64,000 nucleotides of DNA from Mortierella alpina (GCA_029449245.1 JANATF010000002.1:1364001-1428000); one strand, 5' to 3'. Numbered from the stretch's first letter, positions 27,038 to 36,977 are shown. Notes: a model not told the origin generated them from the letters alone. A program made the numbers and translations.

Positions 27038-27045
27038 TATAAAAG
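27038..27045 (+). promoter_or_regulatory. Putative TATA box of the intact sugar transporter gene
   Basis: A TATAAAAG element lies 213 bp upstream of the ATG. It is followed by a strongly C/T-rich leader, as in highly expressed fungal promoters. Confidence 0.5.
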
Positions 27046-27129
27046 AACGGGCGTCCCCCCACACAGGATTTGCTCTTCACTGTTTGCACTTACAGCCATC
27101 CCCTCCTCCTACCTTCTCGACCCCCCCTC

Positions 27130-27226
27130 CCCTCCCTACCACCTTACACGCCCGCTCTTTGTATATTTATTCCCTTCCTATACTTCTGTACATTCTACAT
27201 CCTTGTCTATTATAATCTAGTATCGA
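27130..27226 (+). promoter_or_regulatory. Promoter/5' leader block, copy 1 (duplicated at 29384)
   Basis: About 54 bp (27130-27183) are identical to 29384-29437, including a TTTGTATATTTATTCCC core. A second shared stretch, CTTGTCTATTATAATCTA, lies a few bases downstream in both. It sits directly upstream of the first transporter ATG at 27251. Confidence 0.85.
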
Positions 27227-27250
27227 TTATCCCCCCTTCTCTAACTAATC

Positions 27251-28849
27251 ATGTCCAAACAAGACGCCGAACCTGGTGTGGTCTCCACCGAAAACCTTGA
27301 CCGTGTCGAAGCCCCGGTTACATGGCGCACTTACGCCATGTGCGTTTTCGCATCCTTCGGAGGAATCTTCTTCGGTTACGATTCTGGATACATCGGCGGT
27401 GTCCAGAGCATGGACTTCTTCATCCACATGATCAACGGCCCCGAGGCCGATAAACTTTTGCCTTGGCAGTCATCTCTTATCGTCTCTATTCTCTCTGCCG
27501 GTACCTTCTGCGGTGCTCTCATCGCTGGCGACCTTGCTGATTTCTTTGGTCGTCGCTTTACCATCATTCTTGGTTGCGTTGTCTTCATTGTCGGTGTCAT
27601 CCTCCAAACTGCCTCAGCTGGTCTTACTCTTCTTGTCATTGGACGTCTCGTTGCTGGTCTCGGTGTTGGTTTCGTCTCTGCCATCATCATTCTTTACATG
27701 TCTGAAATTGCTCCCAAGAAGGTCCGTGGTGCCATCGTCTCTGGCTACCAATTCTGCATCACCATTGGTTTGCTTCTCGCTGCCTGCGTCACCTACGGCA
27801 CCGAAAACTTGGACACCTCTGCCTCCTACCGTATCCCCATTGGTTTGCAAATGCTCTGGGCTTTGATCCTTGGTGTCGGTCTGTTGTTCCTTCCCGAATC
27901 CCCTCGTTACTTTATCAGGAAGGGAATGGTCGAGGAAGCTCGCCTGGCTTTGGGTCGTGTCCGTGGTCAAGACCCCAACTCTCATTACATCGAGGCTGAA
28001 CTGAACGAAATCCGTGCCAACCACGACTTTGAAAAACGCATGACCCCCGAGACTGGCTACATTGGCTCCTGGCTCCTCTGCTTTAGCGGTTCCTTCGGTC
28101 TCGCCAGCTCCAACCTCCGCAAGACCCTCTTGGGTATCACTCTTCAGATGATGCAGCAATGGACTGGTGTCAACTTTGTCTTCTACTACTCGACCATTTT
28201 CTTGAAAGGAACTGGCGCCGTCAGCAACCCCTTCCTCATGTCCCTCATCTTCACCCTCGTCAACGTGCTCTCCACTCCTTTCTCCTTCTGGTTTGTCGAA
28301 CGCTTCGGTCGTCGCTCCATGCTTCTCTATGGTGCCATCGGTATGACCGTCTGCGAATTCATTGTCGCTATCATCGGTGTCACTGTTGGTTTCAATCACA
28401 CCAGCCTTATTGATGGTGTCACCATCGCCAACAACATCCCCGCTGTCAACGCCCAGATTGCCTTCATTGCCATCTACATCTTCTTCTTTGCCACCACCTG
28501 GGGTCCCGGTGCCTGGGTTCTTATTGGTGAAATCTTCCCTCTCACTATCCGCTCCCGTGGTGTCGCCCTTTCCACTGCCTCCAACTGGTTCTGGAACTTC
28601 ATCATCGGTTTCATCACTCCCTACTTGGTCGGTACCGAATATGCCAACATGCAGTCCAGCGTCTTCTTCCTCTGGGGAACTCTTTGCGCCCTCTGCATTG
28701 TCTACGCTTACTTCCTTGTTCCCGAGACCAAAGGCCTTACTCTTGAACAAGTTGACCAAATGTTGGAGGAAGTCTCTCCTCGCAAGTCCGCTGCCTGGAA
28801 GCCCACCACCACCTTCGCCGACAAGGAGGAGAAGCAAACTACTGCTTAA
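27251..28849 (+). CDS. MFS sugar/hexose transporter (intronless)
   Basis: This is a 532-aa Major Facilitator Superfamily sugar porter predicted to move hexoses across the plasma membrane with 12 membrane helices. The first helix region reads FGGIFFGYDSGYIGG. The GRR signature in loop 2-3 is DFFGRRF, and the loop 8-9 counterpart is ERFGRRSM. The PESPR motif (LLFLPESPRYFIRKG) ends the first half, and VPETKGLTLEQVDQM ends the second. QQWTGVNFVFYYST is the QQxxGxN sugar-binding signature of helix 7. The single exon uses almost exclusively C- or T-ending codons, which suggests high expression. That bias also creates long antisense ORFs that I regard as artefacts. Substrate specificity is not resolved; it resembles the fungal RCO-3/RGT2-like group. 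Confidence 0.93.
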   Translation: MSKQDAEPGVVSTENLDRVEAPVTWRTYAMCVFASFGGIFFGYDSGYIGGVQSMDFFIHMINGPEADKLLPWQSSLIVSILSAGTFCGALIAGDLADFFGRRFTIILGCVVFIVGVILQTASAGLTLLVIGRLVAGLGVGFVSAIIILYMSEIAPKKVRGAIVSGYQFCITIGLLLAACVTYGTENLDTSASYRIPIGLQMLWALILGVGLLFLPESPRYFIRKGMVEEARLALGRVRGQDPNSHYIEAELNEIRANHDFEKRMTPETGYIGSWLLCFSGSFGLASSNLRKTLLGITLQMMQQWTGVNFVFYYSTIFLKGTGAVSNPFLMSLIFTLVNVLSTPFSFWFVERFGRRSMLLYGAIGMTVCEFIVAIIGVTVGFNHTSLIDGVTIANNIPAVNAQIAFIAIYIFFFATTWGPGAWVLIGEIFPLTIRSRGVALSTASNWFWNFIIGFITPYLVGTEYANMQSSVFFLWGTLCALCIVYAYFLVPETKGLTLEQVDQMLEEVSPRKSAAWKPTTTFADKEEKQTTA

Positions 28850-29082
28850 AGGAATTACTTCTAAGCTTACACAGCAACTTTTTTTTCAATATCTCTAATA
28901 ATTACCTGAAATTAAAGTCAAATACACTATTCCCGTCTTTACTCGTACATAAGAACATATCGCCGAGTGATATCTTTGGCAGCAACCAGCTACTTAATGA
29001 TGAAAACGCCTGGTCCCCTCTGGTTACTCGAGGACAATTTTCTTCCCTTCAATTTTTCGCCTACAATGCGAAGACGATGAGC
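28850..29082. other. 3' flank of the transporter
   Basis: A/T-rich sequence follows the stop codon, with several AATAAT/ATTAAA-like stretches that could serve polyadenylation. No gene is seen. Confidence 0.4.
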
Positions 29083-29371
29083 GTGACTTTCCAACTGACT
29101 GCTCTTTGATTCTCAGCGAAACGACAGGTGCTCAAGATCCGTGGAGAAAAGTTGAAACAACGCGAATATGATGAAGGTGACTTGCCAACTGGCTACTTTT
29201 TTTTGATCAGTGCAACGACAGGTGACTTGCCAACTGGCTGCTTTTTGATTCTCAGTAAGACGGTGGATATAGCCACTCATCATCCCGATGTGGAGAAAAA
29301 TTGAAACAACGCGAATACGGTGAAGGTGACTCGCCAATTGGCCGCTTTGAGATTCCCAGTGAAACGACAGG
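29083..29371. repeat. Imperfect direct repeats upstream of the disrupted transporter
   Basis: Four copies of a roughly 45-bp unit (GTGACTTGCCAACTGGCTGC, a T run, GATTCTCAG, then CGACAGG) start at 29083, 29178, 29223 and 29327. Two copies of a second unit, beginning GTGGAGAAAA and ending CGCGAATA, occur at about 29141 and 29290. The array ends just before promoter block copy 2. Confidence 0.85.
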
Positions 29372-29383
29372 TGCTCAACACCG

Positions 29384-29468
29384 CCCTCCCTACCACCTTA
29401 CACGCCCGCTCTTTGTATATTTATTCCCTTCCTATACATTCTCTCTTGTCTATTATAATCTAATATCG
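29384..29468 (+). promoter_or_regulatory. Promoter/5' leader block, copy 2
   Basis: This is a near-perfect copy of 27130-27226 with a short deletion between its two conserved parts. It stands 38 bp before the ATG of the disrupted second transporter. Confidence 0.85.
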
Positions 29469-29505
29469 CCTCGCGCTTACATTCATCTTGGGTAACTACG
29501 CTCTC

Positions 29506-31095
29506 ATGAACAACGTCTACGTCTTGGGCGGCTTCGCTACCATGGGCGGGTAAGAAACAAACCTCATCCTTGACTTTTTTTTATTTTCCATGTCCATCCA
29601 CTATCGTGATCCCAATCCTAACTCTTGCTTTATGACCGCTTTTCTAGTATGCTCTTGGTTTCGACATCTCGTCCATGTCCGGTGTTGTCGGTACTGACCG
29701 TTATCAGGAGTACTTCAATCACCCTTCATCCTCGCTCCAGGGAGGAATCGTCGCCGCCATGGCTGCCGGATCCTTCTTTGGCGCCTTGATGGCCGGTCCC
29801 CTCGGTGACAAGATCTCGCGTCGTCGCACGATCATGCTTACCTCGGTCATCTGGATGATCGGCTCGATCATTCATTGCGCTGCTGTCAACACCGCCATGT
29901 TGATTGTCGGTCGTATCATTAACGGTGTTGCCGTTGGTCTTGCCTCCATGATTGTTCCTGTTTACCAGTCCGAGATCGCCCCCAAGGAGATCCGTGGTCG
30001 TATTGTTTCGCTCCAGCAGTGGGCCATCACCTGGGGTATCTTGATCCAGTATTTCATCCAGTACGGCTGCTCCTACATTCAGTCGGATGCCGCTTTCCGT
30101 ATCCCCTGGGGTGTCCAGGTCGTCCCTGGTCTCATCCTCTTCTGTGGTACTTTGCTGTTCCCCTACTCCCCCCGTTGATTGGCTGATAAGAACCGCTCGG
30201 AGGAGACTTGCGCGCCAACGGCGACAAGAACGATCCCGCTGTTGTGGCCGAGTTCAAGGAGATTCAGGATGCCATCACCTTTGACCGCACCCATGCTGCT
30301 CGCTCTTACGGTGAACTGTTCCGCCACCCTTACTCTCGCCGCGTCTTCCTTGGAATGACTCTCCAGTCTTGGTCTCAGCTCACCGGCATGAACGTCGCTA
30401 TGTACTACATTGTTTTCATTTTCCAGGGCCCTGGTATCACTGGTCAGGACGCCAACTTGCAGGCATCCTCGATCCAGTACGTCTTGAACGTTGTCATGAC
30501 CATCCCTGCCATTTTCTTCATTGACCGCTGGGGTCGTCGCCCCGTGCTCCTGATTGGATCAATGTTCATGGCTCTTTGGTTGTTCCTCATTGGTGGTCTC
30601 ATGGGCAAGTACGGTTCTGCCACCCATTTCTCTGGAAACGCTACCACCACCTGGGCCATCAGCGACAACGACGCTGCCTCCAAGGCCGTCATTGCTTGCT
30701 CCTACCTCTTTGTCTGCTCCTTCGCCATGTCCTGGGGTCCCGTCTCCTGGACCTACCCTGCTGAGATCTACCCTCTCCGCATCCGTTCCAAGGCCGTCTC
30801 GCTGTCCACTGCCTCCAACTGGGCCTTCAACTTTGTCCTCGCTTACGCTGTCCCCCCAGCATTGGAGAACATCCAGTACCGCACCTACTTTATCTTTGCT
30901 GGATGCTGTGTGGCCATGACGATCCACGTCTTCCTCATGTACCCCGAGACCAAGGGTCGCACCCTCGAGGAGATGGAGGAGCTTTTCAACTCTGACGTCC
31001 CCGCCTGGAAGACTCGTGCTCTCCCCGCCTCGCACTTGGATGCCGACATTGAGCGCATCAAGGGCGAGAAGGCTGACGTCCCGGAGCACAAGTAA
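29506..31095 (+). pseudogene. Disrupted MFS hexose transporter
   Basis: The reading pieces match a second MFS sugar porter. Exon 1 (29506-29549) encodes NVYVLGGFATMGG and is followed by an intron to 29647. After the splice the frame runs one base short: the expected GMLxGFDISSMSG needs one more base in the CTCTTGGTTTC stretch at about 29652-29662. The frame then continues to FPYSPR, where the expected Trp codon is TGA at 30176-30178. About 25 bases later the frame shifts again, entering LRANGDKNDPAVVAEFKEI, with several residues of the loop missing. From there to the TAA at 31093-31095 it is intact, with TLQSWSQLTGMNVAMYY, DRWGRRPV and YPETKGRTLEEMEEL. Codon bias is still that of an active gene, so decay is recent, or the lesions are assembly errors. 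A 29-nt GT..AG segment (30174-30202) would bypass the stop if spliced, but it is unusually short. Confidence 0.85.
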
Positions 31096-31825
31096 AAAAA
31101 AAAAGCGATTGTTGTAGAGTACAGTCCGTACTTCCAAAACTTGCTCTCCTTTTTTTTCGTCATACTCCTGTCAATACCCCAGCTAGTATTTTATAATAAT
31201 AAAAAAAGTATAGTAAAATACATGGCTTTCAATTGCTTTGCGACCTGCATGAATGTGTAACTGAGAAAGAAAGAAAATACGGCTCATGCGATCGATCGTA
31301 TACACAAGGCAAGAAGTAGAAGGCCTTTGCTTTTCCTGATTATTTCATCTTCCACTAGTAGAAAATCTTTTGGCGGCTCATGCTTCATCACGTCGAACAC
31401 TACTTAGTAGGAGTCTACGTAGTGACCCATGTGTTTATGTTTCAACGCTGTGGGTTCCTGTCTTGCTTGGATAGACGGAAATATGTAGGATGTGATACAT
31501 TTGCACGCATTGTTGGCCATGTTGTCATCTGGATCGTGCCCTGTTTTTTGCTCTTGAGTACCCATTTCTGCTAAACAATCGCGGTTTTAGCATACGAACC
31601 ATCCTGGCTCCTGAACCCTCCCCCTCCCCTCAGAAAGAGCGGGCAACTCTTTTGAACTGAGGAACGAAACGGAATGAAGAGAAGGGTCGTGAACTGTATC
31701 TGTCTCTGTACAGAAACGAACGAGGAATGTCCTGAAGTCTCACCGAGAGCATTTGACTAAAAAGAACTTTATTCATGGATAACTTATGGAGCATGGTTGT
31801 GGGTTATACAAAGGGGGGAACTCTT
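31096..31825. other. Intergenic region without recognisable genes
   Basis: This is A/T-rich sequence with poly-T and poly-A runs near 31150-31210, probably including the 3' end of the transporter transcript. No supportable ORF is present. Confidence 0.5.
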
Positions 31826-31906
31826 GATCTGTTGATATCCTCTTCATCTGTTGGATATCAGTTACTATCCTTTTCATTTGTTGGATATCTGTTGATATCC
31901 GCCGCA
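31826..31906. repeat. Tandem repeat of about 30 bp
   Basis: Nearly three units occur, each built on TGTTGGATATC, then GTTGATATCC, then CTTCAT. They start at about 31826 (partial), 31848 and 31878. The array touches the stop codon of the secreted-protein gene on the minus strand. Confidence 0.8.
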
Positions 31907-31908
31907 TC

Positions 31909-32271
31909 CTATGGTCGTCCGAGGTACCGGAAATGCAGACCACTTCCTTTCGAATAGCCCCAACCCTGTTGATGAAACTTTGGTGAGCGGAGACATGACT
32001 GGATGGCATCCTCTCGTGCTGCCTCAAAGTCCTCGGCGGTGGCGTTGTCCCCTGGATACCATAGACAGTCCGCACTTTGGCCGGCTTCAGTTCCTGTCAT
32101 TTGCTGGTAGCCTGTGAAGCCATTGTCGGCGAGATAGCTTCCGAGGAATGAGAAGCACTTGATGGCGGTGTTAACGGCTGCACCATTTAGGGTAGTGAAT
32201 CCGTCGCATCGACCAGCCGCAACGAAAGAAACCAACGAGGCAAGGGCAGCAAGGCGGAACGAGACTTTCAT
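31909..32271 (-). CDS. Small secreted protein, 120 aa, four Cys
   Basis: I do not recognise the family. From the ATG at 32271 the first 20 residues (MKVSFRLAALASLVSFVAAG) form a classic signal peptide. The mature part has four cysteines in the contexts RCDG, KCFS, DCLW and SCLR, which could make two disulfides, plus an aromatic Gly-rich tail. An upstream in-frame extension exists, but the signal peptide and the TATA box 77 bp upstream support this start. It is probably exported, as an extracellular or effector-like protein. It is a single exon. Confidence 0.75.
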   Translation of the reverse strand: MKVSFRLAALASLVSFVAAGRCDGFTTLNGAAVNTAIKCFSFLGSYLADNGFTGYQQMTGTEAGQSADCLWYPGDNATAEDFEAAREDAIQSCLRSPKFHQQGWGYSKGSGLHFRYLGRP

Positions 32272-32347
32272 GGTGAACGAGAGAGCGAGTATAGTTGTGT
32301 GAAAAGTTGAACCTGAATATGGCATCCCAAGGTGAATGATCATGAAG

Positions 32348-32357
32348 CTTTTATATA
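32348..32357 (-). promoter_or_regulatory. TATA box of the secreted-protein gene
   Basis: TATATAAAAG on the minus strand lies 77 bp upstream of the ATG at 32271. The identical decamer precedes the other small secreted gene at 40504. Confidence 0.65.
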
Positions 32358-32983
32358 CAATTGCAAAGGTCTTTGGTAGAGGTGAGTCCAACTAGGTGCT
32401 GGCCGAACAACAAATGAATAAACAGGCGCGATGTGTAGCCGCCATGTGGCAAAGCATGCACGAACGCATGCAATGCAAACTATAGGCACCGCTTTTGTTT
32501 CCTCACAGACGAGAATTCGGATGCCTATTACCCTTTGTCTCGCTAGTTGCAACACTATAGCCCCTTCAACTGATGTTCATGTCTGACCATGTTTTGCCGC
32601 CACATATAGTTTCGAGGTAGTGTGAGACAATTTTTACATGCAAGTCTGTTGCTTGAAGTTCTACTCTTGCAAACACGCATTGAAACCGCGGCCCCGTTTC
32701 CCTTCTAGCCTGCTCTGACACCGTGTTCAATTTCTTTTGCCCTGCGCTGAGTACTTGTCTCTCATTATCGTGCCGCTGGTCAAGAGCCACAAAGGACATA
32801 TTTATTACACGTAGAGAGGTTGAGAGAGGCGAGCTGAGATCAGGGGATCTTAAATTAGCATTTGTTAGGGAGTCCTTCTATGACAAGTATTCGTAGCAAG
32901 TGGGTAGCCGCGTGCAGCAGTTCGTCGCAATAAGAAGCATTCTGTTTGTTGGGCAACTGGGATGTAGAGGCTACCACCAGAGC
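32358..32983. other. Intergenic region without recognisable genes
   Basis: This stretch of about 630 bp separates the secreted-protein promoter from the 3' end of the PA28-like gene. No ORF with support is seen. Confidence 0.5.
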
Positions 32984-35202
32984 TCAGATTGTCATCCGTA
33001 GAGTTCTGAAGAGGCCGACGATGCTAGCCTCGAGCTCAAGCGTGCACAGTTGCAATCGGCTGAAATGTCGATAATCCAGCGTATGTAAGGACGACCGAAG
33101 AGCTGCGCGGCGATCATCCCTTGCTGTTTCACCGAAATTCTCCATCAGATCCAACCGACTGGCTTCGTACCGTGCGATCGTATCTAGAATGTCATTGCCG
33201 CCCCTGATGATTGCATTCAGGTCGCCTAATGGAGGATAGCACAGGTAAGAGAGGGAATTTGACCTGACACCATCAGAAACCCCTTGTGAGAATTACCTGT
33301 CGCTCTAATCCTTGCAATGCGACGGCGTTGTCTGTTCTGGACCTCGGTATGGCTCAAGGAGGATGGTGCATGAGCTGAGGGTAATAGCGACGTTTTCAAG
33401 ACTGGCGGTGACATGGCCGTTAAAGTCATTGTAGAGTCTCTATGAACTGGCAATCGTGAGACGGGCACCGCTGCTTGGTTCCGTGCGTTCTCCTGCAATT
33501 CAAAGTGGATCTTGATGACAGTTGAGCACTCCAGAAAACTGAGGATTAGCCTGCACAACTCGTCGTTCCATGCCGAAATCTTTGCTCCTCGCACAGTTGG
33601 ATCAGCAGCCTGCCACATCGTTTTTGCTGTGTAGGTACAGGTTGCAGTGGATTGGCACTCCTTGATCTGCGCAATAGAATTCTCTGCCAACATAATCTTT
33701 GATTTGTAGGTACAGGCTGAGATGGGTTGGCTTTCCTTGATCTGAGCAGTAGAATGCTCTGCCATGGAAACGTCGACAACAGCAGTTGCATTAGATGTAT
33801 CGGAATCACTTGCTTCGCTCACCAGAAGTTGCATCTTTGTCGAGGAGGTCTGCGTGATTTGGGGTTCGAGGGCAGTCTCGTGCTTGTCCTCAACTTCGTC
33901 ATCAACCCGCTTGCGCTTCCGCAGACATGACCCTTGGACGACATCCGATAATGCGCTCGGCAAGTGGGCGGCTTTCTCACTTTTTGGCAGCATATCCTGT
34001 GCTGTCCACACCTGCTCGTTCTTGAAAGACATATCTGGTATTACTGTCGACTTTGCACGCAAGGTTGCTTCATCCATTTCCTGGCGCATCCTTTTAGGCG
34101 ATCGGTTCAGTGAGGCATCACGAGGTGAACATTGGCAAGCATTCTCTTGTATGGCTTCCACAGGATCAGCTTGACTCATGTCCACATCTCTTGGCTCCCT
34201 AAAGTCAGCATCGTCCTTGAGCTCCCGTCCCTTTCCTTCCTCCTGATTGAAAAGTCCGTCCAATTTTGTGTCCTTCAAAGCTTTACGCCGTGTGGGGGTG
34301 GATTCTGTCATCGTAGTCTGAAGTAGTTGACTCTTTGACTCTGCTGTTAGGGGCTTCAAATCATTCTCTTGTTTGTTCGTATCCTTGAGTTCAGCCCTCC
34401 TGCTATCCAAGAGGCTGCTGGCCTGAGCTGTGGTCGAGGGAGATAGATCCTTGTCTCCTCGCATCTGGGCGGTCAGAGAGGAGCAGTCGCGGAAGAGCCT
34501 AGGCAGAGAGTCGTAGAGACAAGACTTTGCCTCCCGACTCATGCGATCGACGTACTCATCCACATTTTGGCTCATCAACATGAGAAGCTCACGGCTCGAG
34601 TCGGTGGAGCCACAGACAGAGATTGTAGAGGCCGCGGAGGTTGTTGACACTGGGTAGGGGTCGCTTTCTGGATTACATCGGGTCGACCGTCCACTCGATA
34701 GAATTGGTGTTTCGTGTGAAGATGGCGAGGATGGAGTTGATGCCAAGGGACTCGTGACCTGATTCAGGCTGCTGAGAGGCCTGGCAGCGATGGTGTGAGG
34801 CGAGCGGGGTGATCCGAGGGCCAGGGTCGAGACCTGGCCGATAGTGCTACCGAGCCTAAAAGGGATCCTTGAGCTGAATGAGAACCAAGACGCAGCGGAC
34901 GCGTAAGGCGAGGCCGAAGTCGATGCTGGTGCAGGCGGCGATGTCAATGTCGGCTCTTTATCCTGTGATGGAAGGGGCCGAGAGCTTGCCGAGGCTGGCT
35001 GGAGGACTTTGACTCTGGGTGCCGAGGGGGTCAAGGACAAGGCCCTGCGAGACTTGTCGCGCGAATCGCGAGCGTCGCGTGGAGACAGCCTTCTGGACGG
35101 GGGCCTGGCTGAGGATGGACGCCGCTGGACAGGAGCTGATGGCGAGGTGGAGGGGTTCCAGCGAGGCTTCGGAGACTCGACCTTTGGGCTGAATTTCCAC
35201 AT
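32984..35202 (-). CDS. Divergent PA28/REG-gamma-like protein with long disordered region
   Basis: Two exons (complement 35202-33297 and 33225-32984) give 715 aa in frame. Most of the protein is Ser/Pro/Lys-rich and predicted disordered. Two ordered segments resemble proteasome activator PA28 (PSME3 type). The first, near residues 205-237, reads VDEYVDRMSREAKSCLYDSL. The second begins with DELCRLILSFLECSTVIKI near residue 555 and ends in exon 2 with a stretch like the PA28 C-terminal helices: ILDTIARYEASRLDLMENF, then DYRHFSRLQLCTLELEASIV. In PA28 the corresponding motif is an IxRYxxxR helix pair that forms the heptameric ring over the 20S proteasome. If the homology holds, this gene has an insert of some 300 residues in the normally short loop and an N-terminal extension of about 200. 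The assignment is from memory of the family pattern and is only moderately secure. It is divergent from the AP-1 sigma gene (367 bp). Confidence 0.55.
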
Positions 35203-35569
35203 GGCTGCAAAGAATGGTTGGTCCAGACGGGCACGAGGTGCGCGATAGTAAAGAGGGACACAAGGACGGAAGCAATCGATGAGGGAAGAGCAGCGTGAGA
35301 GAAGAAAAGAGGCCGGGGAGGGGAAAGAGACGGACGAGATGGGGAGGAGAGAAAGAACGAGGGAGGAGAAAGGACCAAAAGGGGACATATGTGTCTCGAG
35401 TGCGCCACCAAGTAGGAACTCAAACGTGACTTTTCTGTCCAGGATACGCGCTGCGTGCTCAAGCATTTCCCAACGCTTCTCATCAAAAGCCCTGCTCACA
35501 CTGCGACCACCCATCCACAGACACCCAAGCACTCGCAGCCCACTGAGTCGTCCGCATAGGATCATCGCC

Positions 35570-36790
35570 ATGCCCGTAAGTGCATCCTCATCAACCCCCT
35601 GCGCGGCACCTTCATGAGCCGTGGTCCTTCATGCCAGCAAGGAATCGGCAGCGACCTGACGACATCAGGTTGCCTCGGATGGCGGAACATGAAACCAAAG
35701 TCCACCTCATACGGGATAAGATGCGCGTCATTTGGTGTTGGTGCCACTTATCCAGATGACAGGACGAAAGGCCGAGAACGGAGCTGGCTAGAGCCTCATG
35801 TGGAATCTGTCACCTCTTGCTATGCATGGACCTGAACCGTTAGTCACTTGGTCTGATTGTCAGCCTCCATCAGGAACAGGAGGCACAGGCAGAATACCAG
35901 TCGATAAGACGTGGCCTGCTCTCTGCAGTGATACAGTGCGGTGGCTCAACGAACCTTTTCAAAGTGGAGCGACATCTACATCGGCGCCAACTGACTGGTC
36001 TTTGTCTCTTTACCCTGGAAATCGTAGATCAATTTCGTTCTGCTTGTCAGCCGACAAGGAAAGACCCGACTTGCAAAGTGGTTCACGACCATGAGCCCCA
36101 AGGAAAAAACTAAAATAGTCAAGGACGTTACCCAGCTAGTGCTTTCAAGGCGAACGAAAATGTGCAACTTTTTGGAATACAAAGGTACACAACGCTTCTG
36201 TGCTGGCACAGGAAAATGCTCGAAAACTCCAAAGCCAAGCTTTCTCATGCTCTTCTGGTTCTTAATACTGTTTCGTTGTCCATAACTCGTTGCGATCTAT
36301 TTCATAGACACCAAGGTCATCTACCGGAGGTATGCTTCGCTGCCCATAATTTACTGCAGATGGAGGACAACCGTTCGCTTTGGGGGGGGGAGTCGTCTCG
36401 TAATAACCATCTCCTTGGTATTTCATTAGATACGCGAGTTTGTTCTTCATCACAGGGATTGATCCAGAAGACAATGAGCTGATAACACTGGAGATCATCC
36501 ACCGATATGTTGAGGTTCTGGACCGGTATTTTGGAAACGTAAGTCATTCGAGAAAATATTATTACGATTATCGGTCGATTACCTTGCTAAAGCTTGCCAC
36601 AACATTCACGCGGATATTTTAGGTGTGCGAGCTGGACCTGATCTTCAACTTTCAGCGGGCGTACTTTATTCTGGATGAGCTACTGATCGCTGGAGAAATG
36701 CAAGAGTCGAGTAAAAAAACGGTCCTTCGAGTTATTACGCAGCAGGATGCCATGGAGGAGGAGGAGGCAAAGGAAGAAAAGAACAAGTAA
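35570..36790 (+). CDS. APS1: AP-1 clathrin adaptor complex sigma subunit
   Basis: This is the small subunit of the AP-1 adaptor, which sorts cargo between the trans-Golgi network and endosomes. Five exons: 35570-35575, 36028-36184, 36308-36329, 36430-36538 and 36623-36790; 153 aa, in frame, the usual size. The first coding exon is only ATG CCC, followed by a 452-nt intron. The longin-type domain reads [19 protein letters not shown], then [16 protein letters not shown] and [20 protein letters not shown], then [20 protein letters not shown]. The [18 protein letters not shown] pattern favours sigma-1 over sigma-2. The 22-nt third exon is supported because the protein breaks without it. The C-terminus is acidic. 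It is convergent with BMT6 (187 bp). Confidence 0.95.
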
Positions 36791-36977
36791 CGCGTCTCGA
36801 CAGCAGACAAAAAGTCGCCAACCCGCTCGATAAGGACATTTTTTGCGCCATGGACGCCCAATCCCCTCCCCTCCCCTTCTGCCAGTTTAGACACCCCTTT
36901 TCCCTCCTACGACTTTATAGCAGCCATACCCCCCAGCATCGACACAAGGCTTCTTCTATCTGCAGTTTTTATTCTAT

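Larger units (their letters stand above)
20834..27129. other. Gene-poor block of 6.3 kb
   Basis: No ORF here has recognisable protein similarity or a convincing splice pattern; the longest frames (about 150 aa) look random. The block holds several runs of eight or more T, a TTG/GTT microsatellite, and several GTACNGTAC near-palindromes at 23285, 23448, 26626 and 26826. I saw no tRNA-like cloverleaf or B box by eye, but could not run a search. Confidence 0.6.

Noticed and set aside
27614-28837. 407-aa ORF antisense to the intact sugar transporter
   Set aside because: It exists because the transporter uses C-ending codons that leave the opposite strand open; its Asp/Gly/Glu-rich translation has no family resemblance.
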